64,000 nt of DNA from Trichomonas vaginalis G3 (GCF_026262505.1 NC_067204.1:22909300-22973299), one strand, 5' to 3'; numbered from the stretch's first letter, positions 9,027 to 20,796 are shown. The notes: generated from the letters alone by a model not told the origin. Made by a program: numbers and translations.

Positions 9027-11177
9027 TTATATGTCATATGTTCTAATATTGTCATTATCTTGACGTTTAAGACGTGCATTAAGAGTTTTAGCTTCTTTTT
9101 GTTCGTTATAATAATTTTTTATGCTTCTAATTGTTGTAGAATCCAAATCTGAACTTTCATCACTAATTATTTGTGCTTTTCTCCATCTTGGAGGTGGTGT
9201 CGTCATTGACAAATGAACAGGAGGATGTATACCATTAATTATATCACGTGGTTGAATCAATGAAGACAACGCCATTCTGTGTGCAGATTCTAACTCTAAA
9301 AGAGTAGAATTAAACATTTTTGAAACTTCTAATGTTCTTTGTTGAAATTCAATTGCATTCTTCGCTAGATCTCTATTCTGTTCCGAGCAATATGTCCTTA
9401 ATGATGTTGTTTTATTATCTAATTCTTTTATTGATTGAGTTATTTCCGATGAAACTTTTTCGGCAGAATTTGAAAATTTTGATTTTGCTTTTTCTGCAGC
9501 TTTTGATAATTTAATTGTTCGAGTATCTGTTTGTCCAAATGAATCTAACTCACTATCAAACGAATCTGATTGAAAATCAACTTCAGTAGAGTTATCAGAA
9601 TCATTTTTCTTTGTTTTAATATTTATATTTTCAACTTTTCTTTCAAAAACAGTTATAATTCTAGATAAAGATAATGAAACATCCTTTGAATTATCAGAGT
9701 CATTTTCATCTTCAAGGCTTAAAGCAAATCTATTACTAATACGAAGACTTTGTGTTCCTTTCTTTGGTGTCTTTGATTGTGGTTTAATTGATGCAATTCT
9801 GATTGTATCAATTGTAAATGTTGAAATAGAATTTGACATTGCTTTTTCTTTAATTTCTTTTCTGACTTGAGAATAAATCTTTTTCTTATCTTGTTCAAGC
9901 TGTTTCTGATAGTTCTTGAGCTCTTGATTGTTTTTGTCCTTGATTGATGCAATTTTTAAGTCATTTTCCGCTTCAATTTTTCGAATTTGTTGTTCAAATT
10001 TTGTTTTTCTTTGAGAAATTTTTTGTTGCTGCAAACTTTCGATTTTTTCGATTTCTCGTTGATTTTCTTTCTTCTTCTGTTCAATTTCTATATCATTAAC
10101 ATCTTTCAAAACTCTTATTGGCGATTTTGATGCTTCTTTGCTTACATTTTCGAGATTTTTTGCTGCTTTTATTTTAATTTCTTTGATTTTTTCTTCATGT
10201 CTTTTTCTCATTGATTCTATTTCTTTTCTATGATTATCTAAGAAATTATCTATCTCTTTCTGGGCTTCTGCTTGTATTAATGATAATCTATGAGTGTTAT
10301 CTGAGATAATTGCTTTTTTATCTGATTCGAATTGATTTGAAAGCATCGAAATATACTTTTCATTATCTCTTTTCAACTTTTCAACTGCAATTTCGTGCTG
10401 CTGCTTTAGTTCTCTGATAGTTTTTGCTTGTTCTGTTTGTAAATCTGTTAATTCTTGACTAAATCTTTTCTGTTGTTCGGATATTTCTTTGGAATGATTT
10501 TCATCTAGTAATTTAAGCTCGTTTTCGTAGTCTTTTTTGAGCATTTTGAGGTCATTTTGATATTGAATTTTTGTTGCTTGAGTATTTGGATCTGGTTTAG
10601 GAAATTGTAGTGATTTTTCCAAATTGTTGTTTTTGGCTTTGAGATCAACTAAAAGTTTCTTCTCTTTTTCTAGTTCATAATGATTTTGAAGTCGAATTTC
10701 GTTAAGTTTTTCTTCGTGCTTTCGCTCTATTTCCATGATTTTTTTATCTAGTATAGCCTGATATTCTGCTGTTGTTTGGCTGATTTTTGAACTTGAATCA
10801 TTTTTTAATTCGTTATTTACTTTATTTTGTTGATTTATTTTAGATTTTTGTTTGTTATCTGGCACATTTTGGTTTCTATGTCTTCTTTCATCAAGTTTTT
10901 TCTTTTCTTCTTGAAAGAGAGTGAAATAATGATCATCAAGTGGATGATGGGCAAGAGTTTCACCGGTTTTCTTATTGTAAAATAGAACTTTGTCTTCTGT
11001 TTTATGCTCATAGTATGTCCATCCTTCCGGAAGTGGAGCCTTTAAGCCATCAACTGCAATCCACAAAAGTTCGCTGTCTTCTTTAGGATCCAATCCGAGA
11101 AATTGACAATATAGATCTATTTCTTGAGCTGATGGATTACGAGGAGGTCTATAAACGATCTCCTCGTAATCTTCCAT
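9027..11177 (-). CDS. CEP164: CEP164-like centriolar distal-appendage protein
   Basis: The N-terminal 90 residues follow the CEP164 plan. A leader (EIDLYCQFLGLDPKEDSELL) is followed by WIAVDGLKAPLPEGW, which begins a WW domain (LPEGWTYYEHKTEDKVLFYN, then KKTGETLAHHPLDDHYFTL). A long Lys/Glu coiled coil runs from about residue 100 to 470, then a low-complexity Ser/Asp region and a second short helical region. CEP164 in other eukaryotes builds the distal appendages that dock basal bodies to the membrane, which suits a flagellate. One oddity is that the second signature Trp of the WW domain (usually WDHP) is Ala here (LAHHP). Length 716 aa is shorter than the ~1,460 aa of the human protein. The ATG gives a clean MEDYEEIVYRPP start. 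The next gene on the same strand is also flagellar. Confidence 0.85.
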   Translation of the reverse strand: MEDYEEIVYRPPRNPSAQEIDLYCQFLGLDPKEDSELLWIAVDGLKAPLPEGWTYYEHKTEDKVLFYNKKTGETLAHHPLDDHYFTLFQEEKKKLDERRHRNQNVPDNKQKSKINQQNKVNNELKNDSSSKISQTTAEYQAILDKKIMEIERKHEEKLNEIRLQNHYELEKEKKLLVDLKAKNNNLEKSLQFPKPDPNTQATKIQYQNDLKMLKKDYENELKLLDENHSKEISEQQKRFSQELTDLQTEQAKTIRELKQQHEIAVEKLKRDNEKYISMLSNQFESDKKAIISDNTHRLSLIQAEAQKEIDNFLDNHRKEIESMRKRHEEKIKEIKIKAAKNLENVSKEASKSPIRVLKDVNDIEIEQKKKENQREIEKIESLQQQKISQRKTKFEQQIRKIEAENDLKIASIKDKNNQELKNYQKQLEQDKKKIYSQVRKEIKEKAMSNSISTFTIDTIRIASIKPQSKTPKKGTQSLRISNRFALSLEDENDSDNSKDVSLSLSRIITVFERKVENINIKTKKNDSDNSTEVDFQSDSFDSELDSFGQTDTRTIKLSKAAEKAKSKFSNSAEKVSSEITQSIKELDNKTTSLRTYCSEQNRDLAKNAIEFQQRTLEVSKMFNSTLLELESAHRMALSSLIQPRDIINGIHPPVHLSMTTPPPRWRKAQIISDESSDLDSTTIRSIKNYYNEQKEAKTLNARLKRQDNDNIRTYDI

Positions 11178-11888
11178 CTAAAAAATTCTTTTTCAGGAAA
11201 AAAATATGTAAATAAATTTTAAGTAAACTATTCAAATTTTGCCAATCAATTTCAGAAGAAAATATTTGACATCTTTTTCAGAAAGATCTTTTAAACAAAT
11301 ATCAAGGAATATTTTCATAGTAGCAGTCACTTCACTAGAGCATCAAAATGATTTGAGTTCAAATTTAGCATAATCATATGAATGTTCACCAGAAACAACA
11401 TCATAATTTTAATGATAAATTATTAATAATGAAGGCATTCTTCGCTGGAAATCGCGATACATTTAAGAAATGGTCTTTTTTAAGGGTGTTCTATAGAAGA
11501 TAATGAAAACATCACAAAAATAACCTTATTAGTGTTCTAATGTATGTATCACTCTGATTCTAGGTGCTCAATATAATAGCCTTAAAAATGCTTTTCTTTT
11601 TATAGTCCATCGTCTTTAGGGCACCCTTAATGGTGCACTTTCTGGCATTCTCTCAAATTTTATGACACTCTAGCTTTTTATTACAATTTTCTAACGTAAA
11701 AAGTTAATAGTTATGATCAAGAAAAAGTTATTATAAATCAACACATAGTGCCTAATATGACTGTTATACAATAATACCATTCTAATAAAGATATATTGAT
11801 TTTGTAAGAGTGTGTCAAAAAAAAAAGTTGTAAGTATAAATAAAAAAAACTTTTTATAAATTGAAATAATTTTGAAATTACAATAGAA
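11178..11888. other. Intergenic stretch, no gene seen
   Basis: About 710 bases of AT-rich sequence between the CEP164-like and CCDC113-like genes. It should hold the CEP164-like promoter and the 3' end of the CCDC113-like gene. I see no frame longer than about 70 codons with protein-like composition, and no clear repeat. Confidence 0.5.
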
Positions 11889-12980
11889 TTACTTTCTTGG
11901 AGTATCGATTTCCTCGAATTCCTTCTGTAGACGCTTAACATTCATTGCTGCGAGCTGAACCTTTCTTTCCCAGTTCTTAATAATCTTCTGAGTCTCATAT
12001 ATCTTTGCCTTCTTATCAATGTAGTCTGTTACATCAGGAACACGATATTCGGACTTCTTTGTGGCAATTTCTTCGTTTGAGGCTATAAGCTTCTCGTGAT
12101 CTTCCTCGACTCCAGAAGCTTCTTTTTCGTATTTCTGAATTGCCTTCTGTTTCTGTTCGATGCTCTGTTGCATTGTTGCGCATGCCTTCTCTTCTTCGGC
12201 AAGTAGAGAGCGTGCATTCTGTAATCTGGAGACAACACTTGATGAAGTTTTCTGTAATTTTGATAATTTCTTTGAAAGCTCGGCAATTTGATCCTGATAA
12301 GCTTCGTTATCGATTTGAAGCTGATCGTAATCGACTTGCTGAAGTTTCTCGCCTAAATCTTTCTTCTGTTCAAGTCTTGCATTTGTCTGTTTAATTTTGG
12401 CGCTCATTGACTGTTTCTTAAGAATTAATGTTTCTTTCTTAGTCTCTTTCATTTTAACTGTATCGTCGAACCATTTTAATATCTTTTCGCCAATAATTTT
12501 TCCTGTACGTTCATCGCGAGATTCTTCGCAAACTTCGCGTAAAAATTGAGCCTTCTCTTTATCAAGCTCCTTTTCACGAACTTGAATCTGTATCAATTGA
12601 GCACGGCTTTGTTCAATATCATCGTTAAATTTCTTTGATGCTTCTGCGATTGATTTATCAATTTGATCGTTAACGTATTTAGCAATTTCGAGCTTACGTG
12701 CAATTGGAAGTGGTGTATATCTCTTCTTTGTAAACTTATAGTGAGCGTGGACATTTGGCTCAATAACAGTGCCTTGAGGAAGTAAATCGGTGCCCTTTAG
12801 GCGTGCGTATTCAATAAGAAGAGCATTTTCGATTCTAAAAGTCTCTATTCTGCTCTTCATTGTATCAAGATTTTCTTGTGTTGGTGTAAAATCTTCGCGA
12901 TCGGTACTGCCGGATACCGTGGATCCTCCGTGGCTAGATGTGTATGTACCAAGCTGAGAAGAGGAAACAACGGACGACAT
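11889..12980 (-). CDS. CCDC113/CCDC96-type axonemal coiled-coil protein (DUF4201)
   Basis: A Ser-rich head (MSSVVSSSQLGTYTSSHGG) precedes about 300 residues of coiled coil. The block LGEKLQQVDYDQLQIDNEAY, with later ELSKKLSKLQK, matches the DUF4201 signature of CCDC113 and CCDC96 (typically IDFEQLKIENxx..I..KN.EL..LK). In other flagellates these form a bridge between radial spoke 3, the nexin-dynein regulatory complex and axonemal dynein. The upstream motif ENALLIEYARLKG and the WFDDTVKMKETKKETL segment are also in keeping with this family. Length 363 aa is close to CCDC113 (377 aa in human). I favour CCDC113 over CCDC96 because CCDC96 has a long acidic N-terminal extension that is absent here. 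Confidence 0.65.
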   Translation of the reverse strand: MSSVVSSSQLGTYTSSHGGSTVSGSTDREDFTPTQENLDTMKSRIETFRIENALLIEYARLKGTDLLPQGTVIEPNVHAHYKFTKKRYTPLPIARKLEIAKYVNDQIDKSIAEASKKFNDDIEQSRAQLIQIQVREKELDKEKAQFLREVCEESRDERTGKIIGEKILKWFDDTVKMKETKKETLILKKQSMSAKIKQTNARLEQKKDLGEKLQQVDYDQLQIDNEAYQDQIAELSKKLSKLQKTSSSVVSRLQNARSLLAEEEKACATMQQSIEQKQKAIQKYEKEASGVEEDHEKLIASNEEIATKKSEYRVPDVTDYIDKKAKIYETQKIIKNWERKVQLAAMNVKRLQKEFEEIDTPRK

Positions 12981-13420
12981 TTATTTAGTAAATTCCCGAA
13001 CTCTAGAAAATTGACAAAAAAAAATAACGTTCATGATTTTGTGAGTAAAATATTGTGGCATTAGAAGTATATTTACTGGACTGTCAGCAGGTTTACTAAT
13101 TCAGGTCCAGATATAGATTTTAATACTCTTGTCTTGTCATTCATAATTATGAAATTTTGAAAATTCAAAATTTAATTCAATAAAAAGACTAGGTTCAAAG
13201 ACAACTTGAATACTTAATAGATACACAGATGATGTACAACAAATAAGTATCTAAAATTCCAAAAATATTTTATAATTTCTCCAAATGCATAATATTATCA
13301 GGCGTTATAACTCTTATTTAAAATATGATATGAAAATAATGTATTAAAATAGTAAATTTCAATATAAAAAGCTCTAATAATAGTATCAGGTTTTTGCAAT
13401 TGTCTATATGATGCCCCAGC
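12981..13420. other. Intergenic stretch, no gene seen
   Basis: About 440 bases upstream of the CCDC113-like gene. AT-rich, no frame of interest. The first 50 bases should include its promoter. Confidence 0.4.
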
Positions 13421-13862
13421 CAAATTTTTGGAGAAACAGGAAGAATGGGAAGATTAGCTAAAATTGAAACCAAAACAAAGAGAAAGGAGAAAGAAGGCCG
13501 TTGAAGAAAAGGAAAAGAGAAAAAGCAGAAATTTTCCAATACAGTGAAAATCATTATGACATTACGTTTCTAGTGAATTTATGTTTCCTAGTGAGTTCTT
13601 TAATTTCACAAGCTCACGTCCTGAGCAGGTAAGTTCTCAGAGTGCTAAAATATGTGAAGCACCGATTGCCGAAATCTAATTTATTCAATTTCATTAAGAA
13701 TTGAAAGATTATAACACACTCTTGTCTAACAGCCTTGTCTTATGACCGGTTTTTATATTTGGATTCTTTAATCACACCTAGTACATTTTTGAAAACAATT
13801 TTTATGGGTCCAGGTTACAAAAATGTACATTTTTAAAACTATAGTCTTTATCTTGAAACAAT
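13421..13862 (+). repeat. Dispersed repeat, copy 1 (about 0.42 kb)
   Basis: Bases 13,421-13,837 match 22,001-22,417 in register with one visible difference (AAATTGAAAC against AAATCGAAAC). After a 37-bp length difference the match TCTTTATCTTGAA continues briefly. It contains no long frame. The near identity of non-coding DNA 8.6 kb apart argues for a recent mobile or duplicated sequence. No terminal inverted repeat is visible on this copy. Confidence 0.85.
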
Positions 13863-14158
13863 GTAAGGCCCATCCTAATCTTTCTGGTGCCGGAAGGAGC
13901 GACTTTTGCCAATATATTCTACTGTTTCTGGTGAGAATGAAATGTTTAGAGATATATGGTTATAATATATCCTTCTTACTCTTTTGTTCTCACTCGTGGT
14001 AAATAATTAAACTTAATGGATAGATAACAGGACTCCTTTAAAAAATTGCTTCCCTAACATATTGATTTTAATCCAGTAGTTAGGGAAACAACATTATTCT
14101 CCATAGGGCATCATTATGTTATAGATTGAGAAAAAATGTGCTGCTTTTGAAAAGATAT

Positions 14159-14301
14159 GCATTAAAGTCGATCGTTTTTCCTATAACTTTTATGATATTT
14201 AGAATGTTCATTAAATGGACAATCTATATCCCCAAAATCAGAGATTTTTTGTTTTTCTCACCTTTCTGACATAATTAGCAAAAAATGATCGACTTTAATG
14301 C
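14159..14301. mobile_element. 143-bp inverted-repeat element (MITE-like)
   Basis: The ends are GCATTAAAGTCGATC and GATCGACTTTAATGC, perfect inverted repeats of 15 bases extending with one mismatch into TTTTT/AAAAA. There is no coding capacity. It is absent at the matching place in the other copy of the segmental duplication (near 33,080), where AAAAGTTACGCAATAATC runs on. It is flanked by imperfect direct repeats of about 57 bases (CTCCATAGGGCATCATTATG before, CTCCATATGGCATTATTATG after), far longer than an ordinary target duplication. Confidence 0.75.
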
Positions 14302-14652
14302 TCCATATGGCATTATTATGCTATAGATTAAAAAATGTGTTGCTTTTGAAAAGTTGCGCAATAATCTTATAAATCCCTTCGAAATGCTGGACTGTTTGAT
14401 ATTCCTTGCACTCAATGAAATTGAAAGAACATTGTGGCAAAATATATATATAAGTTTAACTCTGTAAATAACTTCCATTAGAAAATAACGCTTTTAACAT
14501 ACGCATCTGGATGAAAATATTATTGATTTAGACTTTCATGTTGTTATTGTGTTATTTCATATCTACAAACTTAATCAAAATGCATAAATGAAACCCGAAA
14601 TCTTTGTGATCTATGTTTTTCCACAGATATAATATGGCATTTATTTTTCCCA

Positions 14653-16518
14653 ATGAATTTTAGAGATGTTTTAAATGGTAATGTTGAAATGTGTCCTTAT
14701 AAAAAATTATTAATGTCCGATCAAGACACTCACCCAAAAAAATACAGTGAATTGCGAAGTATGTGCAAATACTCCATCGATTCATATAATGCATTGTATC
14801 AGCTGAAAACTGAAAATGAAGAAGAAATACACAAGATTTTCAAAATGATCAAAACAGAATTGATTGATTCAAAGAAATTACTTCCTCATACTATTATAAG
14901 TGGCATTTTATGTATCATTCTGTATAATAATCGCTATACAAAGGCTTATTTATCTCTCGTCAAACTCATATATGATAATTATCAAATAAACAAGGAAATC
15001 AATGTTCCATTAACTGTTAGATACATATTTTATAAAGAATATGGAATTAAATTAAACAAATCAGACAATTTCGAAACAATTAACTCAAAGAATCTCGATA
15101 TTCATACAGAAGATACAATTTACAGAGCAATTATGTATAATGACTTAGAACGATTCATCACATTCACTGAAATAGAAGGATTTGATAAAGATCAAATACT
15201 TATAAGCAATTTATATCCATATTTTAACGGAAAATATTCATTACTTGAATTATGTTGTTATCATGGAGCAGTTGATTGTTTCAAGTTATTGAGAACGAAA
15301 TTTAAGTCAGAAATAACTCCAACGTGCCTTCGATTTTCATTTTTAAGCGGAAATCCAGAGATTATGAGTGAATGTTTGAAATATCAAAAACCAGATGAAA
15401 AATGCATGAAATATGCAATTATTTCACACAACATTGATTTTGTTACATTCTTAATGAATGAATACAATTTAGAGATCAATTTAGAAGATTGTGAATGGTA
15501 TAAAAATCTTGAATCCTTTTTAGTTTATTTTGATCAAACTAATGATGTTAGCAAATGCTTGATTCTTTCAGCAAGGTTCAATATTCCATCTCTCTGTGAA
15601 TATTTCCTTTCTATTGGTGCTAATGTCAATGGAAAAGATAAATATGGACAAACTGCACTTCATAGAGCAGTATTTAATAATAGTAAAGAAGCAGCGGAAC
15701 TTCTTATTTTACATGGTATAAATATCAATGAAAAAAATAATGGCGGAGAAACTGCTCTTCATATTACAGCACGTTATAATTGTAAAGAAACAGCTGAAAT
15801 TCTTATTTCACATGGTGCGAATATCAATGAAAAAAATGTATATGAACAAACCGCTCTTCATAGAGCAGCAATTAATAATAGTAACGAAATAGCCGAACTT
15901 CTTATTTCACATGGTGCGAATATCAATGGAAAAGATAAAGATGGATTTACCTCTCTTCATAGTGCAGCATATAATAATAGTAAAGAAACAGCTGAACTTC
16001 TTATTTCACATGGTGCGAATATCAATGAAAAAAAATAAAGATGGAAAAACCGCTCTTCATATTGCAGCAGAAAAAAATAGTAAAGAAACAGCTGAAATTC
16101 TTATTTCACATGGTGCGAATATCAATGAAAAAGATAAAATGAGAAAACCGCTCTTCATGTTGCAGCATATAATAATAAAGAAACAGCCGAAGCTCTTATT
16201 TCACATGGTGCGAATGTCAATGAAAAAAATAAATATGGAGAAACCGCTCTTCATTATGCAGCAGAAAAAAATAGTAAAGAAACAGCCGAACTTCTTATTT
16301 CACATGGTGCAAATGTCAATGAAAAAAATAAACATGGAATAACCGTTCTTCAATTTACAGGATATAATAATAGTAAAGAAACAGCTGAACTTCTTATTTC
16401 ACATGGTGCAAATGTCAATGATAAAGCTGATGGTGGAAGCACCGCTCTTGAAATTGCATCATATTGGGAAAGTAGAGAAACAGTTGAACTTCTTATTTCA
16501 CATGGTGCAAAGCATTAG
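14653..16518 (+). pseudogene. DUF3447-ankyrin gene, copy 1, frame changed in the repeats
   Basis: From ATG 14,653 (MNFRDVLNGNVEMCPYKKLL) the frame is open to 16,038 (461 aa): a helical N-terminal half, DUF3447 at about residues 235-310 (ECLKYQKPDEKCMKYAIISH), then four ankyrin units. At an A-run near 16,030 (GAAAAAAAATAAAG where the paralog has GAAAAAGATAAAG) the frame is lost. Ankyrin units continue in other frames for about 480 bases, ending at a TAG at 16,516-16,518 after ISHGAKH. The gene may still make the shorter protein, or be a young pseudogene. It keeps the full N-terminus that the copy at 33,425 has lost. Function is unknown; ankyrin arrays bind proteins. Confidence 0.75.
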
Positions 16519-16822
16519 TATTTCTATATAAGATGTTTATTTTTTAATTAATGTTAATTTTGTAATAATATCCACAAGAATGGCCAAATTTTCGCTTGTA
16601 TTGATTGATGTTCATAATATTATTTTGATTATTGATAGTTTTGAATAAAAAAAATTAGTATAAGCTAATCAATGCACATGAATAGGGTCATAACGCATTG
16701 TGTGTTTTGCTGCTTTATGAGTTCAATATAAATTTTGATATATGTTAAACCCACTCTTAGGTTAAAGTCATCTCATCTTATGTGTGCATTGTTTACTACA
16801 AATGGAAGTATTTTTACCCGAA

Positions 16823-16871
16823 AAACGTGCATTAATACAATTAAAGCAAGCATACATATTAATGCACGTTT
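16823..16871. repeat. Short inverted repeat, 15-bp arms
   Basis: AAACGTGCATTAATA at 16,823-16,837 is the exact reverse complement of 16,857-16,871, with a 19-base spacer. It lies just beyond the end of the segmental duplication. It may be a hairpin or a tiny foldback remnant. Confidence 0.7.
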
Positions 16872-17005
16872 AAAAATTCATATGATAACAAGATCTCCTT
16901 AAAGCTTAGGCAAAAAAGGAACTTTGCATCAGAGATACAACAATTTACATAGAAGCGCATGATTTAACAAATTTAATCATCATTTATATACGTATGAGCA
17001 ATCAT

Positions 17006-17013
17006 ATCATTCC
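17006..17013 (+). repeat. Target-site duplication ATCATTCC, left
   Basis: Eight bases ATCATTCC immediately precede the first base (GAGATATA) of the long inverted-repeat element. The same eight bases follow its last base at 21,716-21,723. Confidence 0.8.
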
Positions 17014-17931
17014 GAGATATAAAAATTGCTCACATTTGGCACTTTTTTGTACGTTTGTCAAAAAATTGTGAGGAAGATCTCACAAAAATAGTCAAAATGT
17101 GAGCAAATTTTGAGAAGTGCTCACATTTTGACATACGATTATTTTCATACGTTTTTTTGATGAATTCTAATAAAACTTCATTACCACTTTCAGAACGAAG
17201 CGTAACTTTTCAGCACGTAACGCTCTATCATGTGTAGTGACATATTATTCAAAAAAACTCAGATTGCTTATCTTATAATAACAATTTCATTAGAAAAAAT
17301 GCACGATTTCACGCTAAAACTTTGAAGCAATTCTTAAATTCGGATAAAAAATCGATATGTATTACACTTTAAACTTCAAAAAATGGTTCAAAATTTAGAC
17401 TTAGTTTATCTTAACAATATAGCAGATTTTAAGCCGAACAAGTAGGAGTAATAGAAATAGCTCTTGAAAATAATTACAATTAGTAATATGTAAGTCAAAG
17501 TTCGAGTATTCTAATAAATAAACGTTCCGGATTTTCTTTACTACAAGAATCAATACTTAATATATAGAAGCAACAGTAAAAACTTATTAGAGATTCAAAA
17601 AGAAAGTTGACTAAAGAGAATCTTTTTATATAAGTAATTTTATTTTTTTGAAATACGAGATCGAATAAACATGTATTTTATTTTATTACTATAATAATAC
17701 GTTTTTACATAGTCAGAAAGTTTAGAGACTGAAATGAAATTAAAAATTGAGAAAAAAATAAAGCTTTTCTATAAAAATTCATATTAATATATAGTATAAT
17801 GATATTACAATTTATTGATAGTTGTGTTAGAAAAAAGGTACATTCACTATTTTTGACAAAATTTTAAATTTTCATGGGGTTGTAAATCTTATAATAACTA
17901 GATGAATAAGGAATAAATCCCAGTATGATGT
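17014..17931 (+). repeat. MULE left terminal inverted repeat
   Basis: About 918 bp, inverted counterpart of 20,797-21,715. The outer end carries a palindromic motif cluster with repeated GCTCACATTT / AAAATGTGAGC words in both directions (17,047-17,140), which could be subterminal transposase sites. Confidence 0.85.
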
Positions 17932-19033
17932 AGTTATTTGTTGTTAATTCGAATGTGTTTAGAGGTAAACTTAGCTTGTGAGATATATATAAATAAAGTG
18001 TTAATGCTTTAACCGCTCTTGGTGGAATGACATATAATTTTGTATCCTTATAAATAAATTTAATGTAGTTTTCCATTTTTGTCACTTTTTAAGATCTTAC
18101 AAAATATAGTTGATTTTTATCACTATTGAAATAAGATAAATAATGTAAGGACTCTAATTTTGTTATAAATATGAATGAAAACAGTAAAATGGATAACTTA
18201 AATATATAAAAATAAATATTGGAACAAAGCTATAACAAATTTTCATTCTTATTTATAAATTGATAAACCAAAGTAATACATTTTATTACATTTCGTGTAA
18301 CATATACTAATATATAGATATTTTTTGAGATAATGTATTTATCTGTAAAAATTGTATGTGATCAAATTTGATTGATAAATTTATTCAGTAATAATAAATT
18401 GCATGTACAATATATTATTGTCTTGCCATTTTTTTGCTCATAATAAAAAATCTTTAAAAATGATAACAATAAAAGAGTATTAAGTAAAAATTTATACATC
18501 CAAAATATATTTCAGTAACAGCATAATACGCCTATGCTAATTTTTAGTTCTTAAATTAAATAGATGTCCCTAATCCCATAGATATTCACCAAACTTGGCA
18601 AATTCTGAACGTGATCTACATATCCCTAGCAAGTAGATCATATTGGTATACGTATCTTGATCAAATAAAAAGAATATTTGTTGAATAATTTCTGTTCAAA
18701 TTAAAAGTTCTTCAACTTACGGTAAATCTATCTGCCTTAAAAAGTATTACGATATTATGCAAAGTCAATTTTCTCCAAAAAAATATTTGAAGATGATACT
18801 TTAAGTATACCAAAAATACAAGAATTTTGAGAGAACTCAATGAATTTTTGTGAAGGTGGAGTTAAATTGAGAAGATTTTTGGTCAGAGAAAAACAAAAAT
18901 TACTATCTGATAAAATGGTATTAAAATGAAAAAAGTTTAAACAAAGGAAATGAAGAATTTATATTATATTAGAATTTAAAGAGTAAATATAAAAGATTGA
19001 AAGAAAGAATAATAATAGGATTCTTGAATGCAA

Positions 19034-19225
19034 CATTTGGAATGATGTTTCCAGTTGTAGATGTGTTAAGCAAAGAGAGATAATGATAGTTTCTTGAGTT
19101 TTGAGTTAAGCTTGTTGTAGATGAGAGAGAAATTTTGACGAGACTGAGGAACTTCATTTGGAATGATGTTTCCAGTTGTAGATGTGTTAAGCAAAGAGAG
19201 ATAATGATAGTTTCTTGAGTTTTTG
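19034..19225 (+). repeat. Two-copy direct repeat inside the MULE
   Basis: A unit of about 70 bases beginning CATTTGGAATGATGTTTCCA and ending near GATAGTTTCTTGAGTTTT occurs at 19,034-19,105 and again at 19,155-19,225, a period of 121 bases. No product can be assigned. Confidence 0.8.
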
Positions 19226-20796
19226 CAATTAACCATCCTCAATGACTATTGTTTTAATATAATTTTTAAATTTTTTAAAACTGACATTTTAGTTGTATAT
19301 TTTTTCTAACAAAGGTACATTCACTAGGCGATAACAGTAAAATGGGATGAAAATATGATAAATAGCATCCCTATATAGTGCCAAACAATATTTATACGGG
19401 CCAAAAAAATTTGGCTAGAGATTTGGCGAGTTATAAAACTTAGAAAATTGAGAGGGATTTTTATTTTTGAATTTTTTTTGGAAAGTTAAAATTGCGATTA
19501 AAAATCGATTTCCAGGAGAACTAAGCATCTCATCATATATTTAAATCGATAAAAATATTAAATAATAGTTGAATAGTATAACAACGTGAAATTATGGCTG
19601 AATCTACAGAAAAAATGAACATATTTGACATTTTTGAAAATTCATACGTTAGATGGTGACAGACTCATAAACTATACTTTAGCTAAGATTGATATATGGT
19701 TTCAACAACACATGGTTAAAATTGTAAAAATATTTTAGATTTCAAAAAGGTATATATGGTAATATAATGGAACAAAGTCAACAAATAGCATGTTAAATAT
19801 GTTATAATTAACTTTTTATTAGATCCAATAGTAGATATCGAATGGTTTCCAGCTTTATGGTTAAATATTTTCTTTTCGAGCTTCTCTTTAACTGTTGTAT
19901 TAAGGTTGTAAATTTTTGATGCTAGAAACTATGGAATCTTCTTTGCTGCTGCATTTTTCTTGAGAGTTCTTGCAATTTCGAATAGATCTGCGCATTGTAT
20001 GAAATTGAGGCTTTAAAATATCTTGAAAACAGAATAGGACTGCTTTTCCAAAGGAATGCTTACTTGTAAATCAGAGAGTTTCAAAATTGAGAGCAAGATT
20101 ATCATCATAACTTTCGATTTTGCTGCGAAAAAGGAAGACAAGTAATTAACAAATCATTTACTGTTGTTCATCAAAAGAAGAAAACTTTGATAACAACTAA
20201 TGATGATAAAATCAAGCTATCTTTTAATATTTTAAATTGATAAGACATTCAAAATATTTGAATGGTTTAAAATATTTTCTTTTAATTTCTATAAGATATT
20301 ATCATGATTATATAATAAAATTTAAATTTTTATTCAAAAAGGCAATATTTCAAACTTTTAATTTCAAAAATCTTAATTCTGCAATAAGTGTATTTAATTG
20401 TAGCAAATTTAATGATCCTTCGTCATGCTTAGCAATTTGGAACTCATAAATTAATGATTTCTTCAAGTAAAATTCTGCATTATTTCAAAAGTCAATAATT
20501 CTCTAGTAACTTTTCTTCAAACCCTAACCATTATATTATATGTATAATGGAGAATAATTGCAAAGAAAGATAGCCGAATTTACTGGGTAGTTCTTGTGAT
20601 GCGAAATAATTGCAAATTAACACATAGTTTTAACAGCATCAATCTCTTTTTGCTCTCATTTAAATGCATTCGCACACTTTAATTTTGAAATATAAGAGTT
20701 TTGGAAATTATCAAATTTATCTGCTCAAATACTATAGATCTTCATAAGTGTTAATAGAATCACCAGCCTTACATATAGTGTTTAATATAATGATGC

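Larger units (their letters stand above)
13859..16808 (+). repeat. Segmental duplication, copy 1
   Basis: The sequence from CAATGTAAGG to about TTTACTACAAATGG matches 32,785-35,860, including about 780 bases upstream of the ankyrin gene, the gene and its 3' flank. Non-coding stretches such as GGATAGATAACAGGACTCC and the block TTAGGTTAAAGTCATCTCAT are shared almost unchanged. Copy 1 carries an extra 143-bp inverted-repeat element plus a short duplication upstream of the gene. The copies differ in the number of ankyrin units and in the 3' flank. Confidence 0.85.

Noticed and set aside
17864-20449. Short frames inside the MULE (17,864-18,085; 18,969-19,157; 20,237-20,449)
   Set aside because: None has transposase motifs; they are AT-rich chance frames, one partly in the terminal repeat.
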